Source of the DNA: Rhizobiales bacterium dw_265
GTDB taxonomy: Bacteria > Pseudomonadota > Alphaproteobacteria > Micropepsales > Micropepsaceae
Assembly: GCA_018449595.1 (NCBI GenBank)
Contig: JAAVUU010000003.1
Span: 620,001 to 684,000, forward strand
DNA length: 64,000 nt
Direction of reading: 5' to 3'
A program made the position numbers and the translations under genes. The notes beneath the pieces were generated by a model that saw only the letters and a list, made by a program, of their open reading frames with translations, was not told the origin of the DNA and searched no databases. The first letter of the stretch is position 1. Each line of letters begins with the position of its first letter. Shown here in pieces: positions 57,722-64,000 of this stretch.

Positions 57722-60700
57722 ATGTCACTGAACTACTCCGCGTTGGCCTCAAGGCTTTATGCTTGGAAGGTCGCCCGTCGCGTCCTGGCCATTTTCGACC
57801 CCGAACCGGCGGCAATATCTCCGAACGAGAAGCCCTCCGTTCGGGCCGCCGCACCTGGGCGGCGGCGCCCCCTTGCCGCCGCCCGCTCTTATTTGTGTTC
57901 CTTGTTACCTTCCCGGCGCTCAAGCGGGTTTCTCACCGGCTTTCTGGCGGCAATGCTGTACTTGGCTTCGCTCAGTGGAAGTCTGGCGCAACTGGGCGGA
58001 GCCGACCCCCAGTCCCTGCTAAAATCCGTGGGCGGCAGTTCCGGCGGCATCGGCAGTATTTTGAGCGGGGCTGGCGGCAACAGTGTCGACACCACCTCGA
58101 ACGGCCCCCAGAGCCAGACCTTGCAGCCGCAGTTCATGTCTCCGAGGCTCCAGCCGCCGTCGCGGCTGGAGCAGATACTGTCTGGCCGCGCCGGAATCCG
58201 GCTGACCCAATATGGCTATGACCAGTTCGGCGTCGGCCGCCAGGTGCAGGTGCCGGAGACCGGCGCCGTCGCCGACGATTACATCCTGGGGCCGGGCGAT
58301 CAGGTCAACATCTCCCTTAGGGGCCAGGAAAGCAGCGACATCCGCACCACGGTGGACCGCGACGGCCGGGTGGTGCTGCCGCGCATAGACCCCATTGCAG
58401 CCGGGGGACGGACCTTTGGCGCCTTCCGCCAGGATGTGGACGCCGCGATACACCGAGCCTATGTCGCCAGCAGTGCGTCCGTCTCGCTGGGGCGGGTTCG
58501 TCAGGTGAGCGTACTGGTGTCGGGTGAGGTCATGATGCCTGGCGTCCGCCTGGTCACAGGCCTGTCCTCCGTGATCGACGCCATTCTTCTTTCCGGTGGC
58601 ATTAAGAAGACCGGCTCGCTGCGCGATGTCCGTATCCTGCGCGGTGGCCGCGAGATTCCGATCGATCTCTACAGCGCCCTCAATGGCGCGGGCAACTCGG
58701 CCGCCACAAGGCTGGCCGACGGCGACCGCATCCTGGTCCCGCCGTTGGGGGCCACCGCCGCCATCGCCGGCCTGGTGCGCCGGCCCGGCATCTACGAACT
58801 GCCGCCGCACGGCAAGACCATTACTGCCCAGGCCCTTCTGGGTCTCGCCGGCGGGCAGGAAGTGCAGGGGCGCTATCGCTTCTCGCTGCAACGTATCGAC
58901 AGTGATGGCCATCTCACCCTGGTCGCGCTCCAGAACCTCAATACCCCCGTCCACGACAGCGAGATCCTGCGCATCGAACTGAACGGCGACCGGGCGCAGG
59001 ACCAGGCCACGCTGTCTGGCGCCACAGGCCTCTCCGGCAATTATGCCGTGGCCCAGGGCTCCAAACTGTCCGACATCCTGCGCTCGCCCGGGGCCCTGGG
59101 GGCCAATCCCTACACCCTGTTCGGCCTGATCGTCCGCACCAACGCCCAGACCCTGCAACGCTCGCTGTTGGCCTTCACCCCGGCCGCGGTGCTGCGGGGT
59201 GCGGAGGACATCTCGCTGCAAAGCAACGATGTTGTGCGCCCGATCAGCCTGGGCGAGGCCGAACTGCTCTCCTACATCGTCAAGACCTATCTCGATAAGC
59301 TCAATTACGACCAGAACCGGGTCCGCAACCCACTGGACACCACCCGCGCCGATGCCGCCGCCGCCATGCAGGCCGCCAGCAGCAACGCTGCCGCGTCCGC
59401 GATGCAAAACAACAACTCGGTGTCGCCCAACAATCCCTTTGGCCTGCAGCCCAGCCAGCTCGAGTCCGACAACTTCAATCTGGATGACTTCAGCGGCGTG
59501 CCCACCGACATGCAGCGCTCGGACATCGTCGCCTTGCTGAACGTGGCGGCTCCGGGCACGCCCCTGGCCGATCAACGCCAAGCGGCCTACCAGCAGGCGC
59601 TGGCGACCGCGACCAGCGGCCCCAATGCCGCGTCCTCGCCCGTCCAAATGGCCCAGGCCCAGCAATCGGCCCTGGCGATGTCGCAGTATGGTGTGACGGC
59701 CACTGACGCCGGCGAAGGTGGATACTCCGGGTATCAGACGGACCAGTTCCGGGGCGGCCAACAAGGCCCCAATCAGATGTCCGGCCTGGGCGGCTTTCCG
59801 GGGCTGAACGGCGGGCAGGGCGGCTCCATGACCAACGGTCCCGCCGTCCCGGCGTTTCCGAACCAACCACCCAATGCCAATTTTGAGGATCAACCGTCCA
59901 CCCCCGGCTCCTATGCCAGCAATCAGGAAGTCCACACCTTTGGCCAGCTCGTCCGCCAACTGGGCATCGATCCCCTGGTGCTGGTCAACTTCCTGATCGA
60001 CTATCGGATCAAGCTGGACGGTGCCGTGCGCGGCCCGGGTACTTACTTTGTCGGCGGCAGCGCCACCCTCCAGGATGTGGTTGAGGCCGCCGGTGGGACG
60101 GTCAAGTGGGCCGACGAGAGCGGTGTCGAACTCCTCAGCACCGCCACCGACACCGCCGCGGGCAGTTCGGAGTCCCAGGATCAGATTCTGCCCCTGCACA
60201 AGGGCACCCTGGCCAGCTACGTCGTGCGCCCCAGGGACTATTTTCACTTCAACAAGGTCTATAGCCAGACCGGCATCGGCTCCATCACCGTCCAGGGCGA
60301 GGTGCGTTTCCCCGGCAACTATCCCCTGGTGCGCGGTGAGCATCTGTCCGAAGTTCTGCTCAAAGTTGGAGGACTGACCCCCACCGCCTATCCCTCCGGC
60401 ACCGTCTTCCTGCGCCGCTCCGCGGCCAAGGTGGAGCAGGACGGCTACAACCGCGCCGCCGACCAGATCCAGACCCAGTTGCTGGCCGGCATGGCCCGCG
60501 TCGGCAACGACAAGATCCCGGCCGAGACCTTCACCGCCATGCAGGCCTTCGTGACCCAGCTGCGAACCCAGAAGGCGTTGGGCCGCATCACGACTGTCGC
60601 CGACCCCAGCGTTCTTGCGGCCAACCCGGCGCTCGACCCGCTGCTGGAGGCCGGCGATGTGGTGTTCATCCCGCAGCGGCCCTCCACCGTGGCGGTCCTG

Positions 60701-61018
60701 GGTGAGGTCATGCAGCCGGGCAGCTATAGCTATCGGCCCGGCATGAGCGTGGCCGACTTCATCAAGGAAGCCGGCGGGGATGCCCAGTTCTCCGACGACG
60801 ACATGATATTTGTGGTGGACCCGGACGGCCGGGCGCACCGCATCGAGTCCTCCTGGTTCTCCTATGACAGCCCAAAATTACGCCCCGGCAGTTCCATCGT
60901 GGTGCCGCGCAACCTCACCCCCATTGACACCCGCCAGATGATCCTGGACGTGACCGGGATCTTCAGCTCCCTCGCCGTGGCGCTCGCCTCGCTGGCCGTC
61001 ATCAGCAGCAACAATTGA
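57722..61018 (+). CDS. SLBB-domain polysaccharide-export-like protein (Wza/capsule type, large)
   Basis: This 1098-residue protein has an atypically long N-terminus with a hydrophobic segment at about 68-90 (GFLTGFLAAMLYLASLSGSL) and a Poly_export domain at about 185-260 (DDYILGPGDQVNISLRGQE, TTVDRDGRVVLPRID). Several SLBB beta-grasp domains follow (VSVLVSGEVMMPGVRLVTG, AIAGLVRRPGIYELPPHGK, SITVQGEVRFPGNYPLVRG, VAVLGEVMQPGSYSYRPGM). A central Asn/Gln/Gly-rich stretch (about 540-720) and a C-terminal helix (SSLAVALASLAVIS) complete it. Usual Wza-like proteins are about 380 residues. It may export a glycan that is the layer on which the exoprotein sits. Confidence 0.9.
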   Translation: MSLNYSALASRLYAWKVARRVLAIFDPEPAAISPNEKPSVRAAAPGRRRPLAAARSYLCSLLPSRRSSGFLTGFLAAMLYLASLSGSLAQLGGADPQSLLKSVGGSSGGIGSILSGAGGNSVDTTSNGPQSQTLQPQFMSPRLQPPSRLEQILSGRAGIRLTQYGYDQFGVGRQVQVPETGAVADDYILGPGDQVNISLRGQESSDIRTTVDRDGRVVLPRIDPIAAGGRTFGAFRQDVDAAIHRAYVASSASVSLGRVRQVSVLVSGEVMMPGVRLVTGLSSVIDAILLSGGIKKTGSLRDVRILRGGREIPIDLYSALNGAGNSAATRLADGDRILVPPLGATAAIAGLVRRPGIYELPPHGKTITAQALLGLAGGQEVQGRYRFSLQRIDSDGHLTLVALQNLNTPVHDSEILRIELNGDRAQDQATLSGATGLSGNYAVAQGSKLSDILRSPGALGANPYTLFGLIVRTNAQTLQRSLLAFTPAAVLRGAEDISLQSNDVVRPISLGEAELLSYIVKTYLDKLNYDQNRVRNPLDTTRADAAAAMQAASSNAAASAMQNNNSVSPNNPFGLQPSQLESDNFNLDDFSGVPTDMQRSDIVALLNVAAPGTPLADQRQAAYQQALATATSGPNAASSPVQMAQAQQSALAMSQYGVTATDAGEGGYSGYQTDQFRGGQQGPNQMSGLGGFPGLNGGQGGSMTNGPAVPAFPNQPPNANFEDQPSTPGSYASNQEVHTFGQLVRQLGIDPLVLVNFLIDYRIKLDGAVRGPGTYFVGGSATLQDVVEAAGGTVKWADESGVELLSTATDTAAGSSESQDQILPLHKGTLASYVVRPRDYFHFNKVYSQTGIGSITVQGEVRFPGNYPLVRGEHLSEVLLKVGGLTPTAYPSGTVFLRRSAAKVEQDGYNRAADQIQTQLLAGMARVGNDKIPAETFTAMQAFVTQLRTQKALGRITTVADPSVLAANPALDPLLEAGDVVFIPQRPSTVAVLGEVMQPGSYSYRPGMSVADFIKEAGGDAQFSDDDMIFVVDPDGRAHRIESSWFSYDSPKLRPGSSIVVPRNLTPIDTRQMILDVTGIFSSLAVALASLAVISSNN

Positions 61019-61030
61019 TGGTCATCGGAC

Positions 61031-61243
61031 ATGCGCATCACCATCACGCAGTCCCGCAGCCGCATCATGGATCTCATCCGGCGGGCGCAGGGCGGCGAGG
61101 ACGTCGTGCTGGTCTATAAAGGCGTGGCAGTTGCTCGCCTCGTGCCGGTCGTGGAGACGGCGGGCTCTCTCGACGCGGCCGACGAGACGGCCGCCGGTGC
61201 GGCGCCATGTAACCCACGGGGGCCTTGCCTCACTGTTGAATAG
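61031..61243 (+). CDS. Phd/YefM-like antitoxin-type protein without a toxin
   Basis: This 70-residue protein resembles the DNA-binding half of Phd/YefM antitoxins: ITQSRSRIMDLIRRAQGGED, then VVLVYKGVAVARLVPV. No toxin gene (Doc, YoeB or PIN) follows; the next gene is a LysR regulator. It is 12 bp after the SLBB gene on the same strand and may be an orphan regulator or the remnant of a pair. The C-terminal end is short and unlike a full antitoxin. Confidence 0.7.
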   Translation: MRITITQSRSRIMDLIRRAQGGEDVVLVYKGVAVARLVPVVETAGSLDAADETAAGAAPCNPRGPCLTVE

Positions 61244-61293
61244 ACTAAGCGTGTTGCGGGTTGCTCATCGCACATAACAACAATCGGAGCGGA

Positions 61294-62196
61294 ATGCGGC
61301 ATAGCACGATCGATTTCGAGGCACTGCGCTACCTGCTCGCCGCTGCCGAGGCAGGAGCATTGAGCCGTGCCGCCAAATTGCTGGGGATGGAGACTATCTC
61401 CCTGAGCAAGCGCATTCAGAGGATTGAGGACGAACTCGGCCTGACGATATTTGAGCGCGGGCACGACGGCGTGCGGCCGACGGTCGGCGGGGAAGCTATC
61501 CTCATACACGCCAGGCGCGCGGTGGCCGAACTCGTCTCGCTTCTGGCTGCCGGTCAGCAAGTTGCAACTGGGGTTGTCGGTCGCATCCGAATTGGCATCC
61601 GCTTGCCTTCCGTGGGGGAGCCCATACAGGGCATGCTGGAAGCCTGGCGCACCGAGTTTCCGGACGTTGAGTTATTGGTCTCTGAACTCAGCGAGCGCGA
61701 CATTCTGACCGGAATTGAGGATCGTCGGCTCGACCTTGCCTTGATGACAAAACATACCCTGTGGCCAAGAGCCGTTTCAGAACCAATGTATAAGGAGCGC
61801 CTGCTTGCCGCGCTTCCCAAAGACCACATTCTTGCGCGCCGCCGGACTTTGACCTGGAACCATCTGCGCGATGACACGCTGCTGGTTCAAGGTTGGGACG
61901 AAAGCCAGGCAGCGCGGGAGTTCTACTCGACGTTCCTTGGCAGCGGGGTGCGCTATGCAACCCACGCTGCTTCGAAGCAGTCGGTCCTGGGGCTCGTCGC
62001 GGCGGGATTTGGGATCACCTTGGTGACCGAAGCGCAGACCCATGTGAAGGTGCCCAATGTCGTGTACCGGCCGATTCTCGAAAAGAATGCCCTCGTGGAA
62101 GTCGCACTCGTCTGGGTGCCGGAAAATGAGGATGCGGTCGTTGGCCGCTTCATCGCCTTCATGCGCCAACTTGCACGCACCAAGAAGCTCGTCTGA
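61294..62196 (+). CDS. LysR-type transcriptional regulator at the conjugation-module junction
   Basis: This 300-residue LysR protein has an N-terminal HTH (IDFEALRYLLAAAEAGALSR, AAKLLGMETISLSKRIQRIE) and a C-terminal effector domain. The start at 61294 has GGAG four bases upstream; a TTG at 61261 is also in frame. It is convergent with the copG-like gene. LysR genes near traG and trb loci occur in other Alphaproteobacterial elements, so this one may belong to the element backbone rather than to the cargo. Effector unknown. Confidence 0.9.
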   Translation: MRHSTIDFEALRYLLAAAEAGALSRAAKLLGMETISLSKRIQRIEDELGLTIFERGHDGVRPTVGGEAILIHARRAVAELVSLLAAGQQVATGVVGRIRIGIRLPSVGEPIQGMLEAWRTEFPDVELLVSELSERDILTGIEDRRLDLALMTKHTLWPRAVSEPMYKERLLAALPKDHILARRRTLTWNHLRDDTLLVQGWDESQAAREFYSTFLGSGVRYATHAASKQSVLGLVAAGFGITLVTEAQTHVKVPNVVYRPILEKNALVEVALVWVPENEDAVVGRFIAFMRQLARTKKLV

Positions 62197-62225
62197 GGTC
62201 TTGGGAGCCCGCTCCCAGAAGGTGC

Positions 62226-62651
62226 TCAATCATCGGGGCGGCCTTGGGGCCGGTTCAAATCCTGAGCAACCTCATCAATGAGTGTTCGACCGCTGGCGAG
62301 GCGCCGGCCCAGCGCCTCCACAAATCCCTCATAGCGCTGATTGCCTTTTGCGTGGGCGGCCGCCTCCGCGGTGTCGGGCAGGACCGGGGAGTGCGTCAGC
62401 CAAAAGCGCACGAACAGGGCAAGCGTTTCATTGGTGATGGCGGCGTGGCGCTCCAGCCGTTCTATCTGTCGGCCGAACCGGTCGAGGCGGCGGGCCAACG
62501 CTGCTTCCAGCCGATCGGCCCCGTCAGGGGAACATAGGCTTAGTACAGCAGTCTCCACCACGATCGCCTTGGAAACGCGCTTGCGGGCGGCATAATCCTC
62601 AAGCAAATCGGTTACTTCGGTAGACAGCCGATAGGAGTGTTTAATCCGCAT
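62226..62651 (-). CDS. CopG-family ribbon-helix-helix protein of the conjugation module
   Basis: This 141-residue protein has an N-terminal ribbon-helix-helix (RIKHSYRLSTEVTDLLEDYA, then ARKRVSKAIVVETAVLSL) and a helical C-terminal domain (ALARRLDRFGRQIERLERHA). It lies directly after traG, overlapping it by one base, the standard neighbour pair in Trb-type elements. In most such elements trbB follows next; here the trb operon is 34 kb away. It probably regulates transfer genes. Confidence 0.9.
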   Translation of the reverse strand: MRIKHSYRLSTEVTDLLEDYAARKRVSKAIVVETAVLSLCSPDGADRLEAALARRLDRFGRQIERLERHAAITNETLALFVRFWLTHSPVLPDTAEAAAHAKGNQRYEGFVEALGRRLASGRTLIDEVAQDLNRPQGRPDD

Positions 62652-64000
62652 TACATGCCCATATCGTCGCCGAGATCGAGCGAGGCTTGACGCGCTAGAT
62701 CAATGAATCGCTTTCGCAGGTTGCGTCGTATCGGGCGCGATGGATCTTGGCGGGGAGGCACGGAATCCTGGGCTGCCTTGCTGGGAGGCTGTACGACCTC
62801 TTCATGTTGCGGGAGTTCCGGCTCTCGTCTAGGGCCCGCATTGGCGTGGTCGGGCAATGCCGGCGGCTGCCGCTCGGAGGAGGACGGCGCGGCCGGCGGG
62901 ACAGCGACATTGTTCCAGGCTCCCGCCGCATTTGGGGATGCCGTCACTGCTGCGGCGCCAGCCCCGCGCGTAATGGGCATGGGCGCTGGGAACAGACGCT
63001 TGCGAAACTGCCCATCCTCATAATAACGGGCCTTTTTGGCTCGGATCGGGGAGGTACCGGAGATCATCACCAGTTCGTCGCTTGGCGGAAGTTGCATGAT
63101 CTCTCCGGGGGTAAGGAGTGGCCGCGATGTCTCCTGGCGCGAGACCATCAGATGCCCCAGCCAGGGACTGAGGCGGTTGCCGGCATAGTTCTTCATGGCG
63201 CGCTGTTCGGTCGTGGCGCCAAGGGCGTCGGAGACGCGCTTGGCAGTGCGCTCATCGTTGGTGGAGAAACTTACGCGCACATGGCAATTGTCGAGGATCG
63301 AGTTGTTCTGACCATAGGCCTGCTCGACCTGGTTGAGGGACTGCGCGATCAGGAAACACTTGATGCCATAGCCTGCCAGGAAGGCGAGGGAGGATTCGAG
63401 GAAGTCGAGCCGCCCCAGCGATTTGAATTCATCCAGCATCAGCAGCAGCCGATGTTTGCGGCTGGCGGATTCAAGATCTTCAGTTAGCCGCCGGCCGAGC
63501 TGGTTGAGGATCAGCCGGATCAAGGGGCGCGTGCGGCTGATGTCCGAGGGCGGAATCACCAGGTAAAGCGAGGTGGGATGCTTGTTCTCGGTCAGATCGC
63601 GGATGCGCCAGTCGCAGCGGCTGGTCACATGCGCGACAACAGGATCGCGATAAAGGCCGAGAAAGGACATGGCGGTGGATAGGACGCCGGAGCGTTCATT
63701 ATCGCTCTTATTGCTGAGTTCGCGCGCCGCGCCGGCAACAACGGGATGGACGCCCGCCGCGCCCAGGTGGGGTGTGTGCATCATGGCGTGCAGGGTCGCC
63801 TCGATGGATCGCTTAGGATCGGAGAGGAAGTTGGCGACCCCGGCAAGGGTTTTGTCCTTCTCGGCATAAAGGACATGGAGGATGGCGCCGACCAGGAGGG
63901 AGTGGCTGGTTTTTTCCCAATGGTTGCGTCGTTCGAGTGCGCCTTCCGGGTCCACCAGCACATCTGCGATGTTCTGGACATCGCGGACTTCGGACGGGCC
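62651..64000 (-). CDS. traG: Type IV coupling protein TraG/VirD4 (N-terminus beyond window)
   Basis: This is the C-terminal 449 residues of the coupling ATPase that brings the relaxase-DNA complex to the Trb channel. Visible parts: RLLLMLDEFKSLGRLDF (Walker B with the DEF motif), FLIAQSLNQVEQAYGQNNSI, CHVRVSFSTNDERTAKR, LLTPGEIMQLPPSDELVMIS and a proline-rich tail. The frame is open to the right edge of the window (EVRDVQNIADVLVDPEG), so the Walker A part lies outside. It is the first visible gene of the minus-strand transfer block. Confidence 0.95.
   Translation of the reverse strand, partial: GPSEVRDVQNIADVLVDPEGALERRNHWEKTSHSLLVGAILHVLYAEKDKTLAGVANFLSDPKRSIEATLHAMMHTPHLGAAGVHPVVAGAARELSNKSDNERSGVLSTAMSFLGLYRDPVVAHVTSRCDWRIRDLTENKHPTSLYLVIPPSDISRTRPLIRLILNQLGRRLTEDLESASRKHRLLLMLDEFKSLGRLDFLESSLAFLAGYGIKCFLIAQSLNQVEQAYGQNNSILDNCHVRVSFSTNDERTAKRVSDALGATTEQRAMKNYAGNRLSPWLGHLMVSRQETSRPLLTPGEIMQLPPSDELVMISGTSPIRAKKARYYEDGQFRKRLFPAPMPITRGAGAAAVTASPNAAGAWNNVAVPPAAPSSSERQPPALPDHANAGPRREPELPQHEEVVQPPSKAAQDSVPPRQDPSRPIRRNLRKRFIDLARQASLDLGDDMGM

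Noticed and set aside
58019..60838. A 939-codon minus-strand frame opposite the SLBB gene
   Set aside because: Very long, but produced by the codon bias of the plus-strand gene, which carries repeated SLBB motifs; the shadow has none.

Overview
The window looks like high-GC Alphaproteobacterial DNA. The evidence is an Alphaproteobacteria-type Trb conjugation operon (trbBCDEJ, trbK-alt, trbLFGI, DUF2274), a MEP-pathway dxr, a tripartite MFS/HlyD/NodT pump and strongly C-ending codons in much of the right half. A non-model aquatic or soil lineage such as Rhizomicrobium/Micropepsaceae or Caulobacterales relatives is my guess, not something the sequence proves. No rRNA gene, complete tRNA, transposase or CRISPR array was seen.

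Layout. (1) 1-5.5 kb looks like a small defence/toxin island: the 5' end of a probable CBASS-type nucleotidyltransferase, an XRE-ImmA/IrrE regulator-protease with a PIN-domain partner, and an unusual two-gene unit (single-HKD phospholipase-D-like protein plus a helical partner). (2) 5.7-7.2 kb is a redox-type cassette (AhpD-like protein, secreted cupin, Rrf2 regulator) with a perfect palindrome over its promoter. (3) 7.3-13.9 kb is an operon of MFS pump, membrane-fusion protein, outer-membrane channel and a complete but divergent dxr, with a LysR gene upstream. (4) 14-17 kb holds a UspA protein and a four-gene lipoprotein operon (CsgG-like, small lipoprotein, DUF4810, DUF799/GNA1162). (5) 17.1-18.3 kb holds a HigBA pair, a tRNA-3'-end-like scrap and a DUF2971 gene cut off next to it: a plausible mobile-element edge.

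(6) 18.4-27.9 kb is the Trb type IV secretion operon on the minus strand. Its usual upstream partners, a CopG-like gene and the traG coupling protein, lie at 62.2-64.0 kb on the same strand. The 34 kb between them is cargo.

(7) The cargo (28.2-61.0 kb, plus strand) is the most striking part. It begins with an ABM protein, an unknown gene, a stand-alone STN/TonB-C protein, a TonB, an ECF sigma factor and a FecR-type anti-sigma factor. Then come a two-partner-secretion (TPS) outer-membrane transporter, an ExbB with a large periplasmic DUF2341/LamG-like ectodomain, ExbD, a second TonB, a porin, five tightly spaced small membrane/secreted genes, a 4117-residue filamentous-haemagglutinin-type exoprotein, a Skp/OmpH-like chaperone, SapC, a TIGR03032-like protein, a PstS-like binding protein and an SLBB polysaccharide-export-like protein. 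I read this as a TPS or surface-layer assembly with its own Ton motor, sigma/anti-sigma control and periplasmic helpers, carried on a conjugative element. The individual families are known; the combined function is inference.
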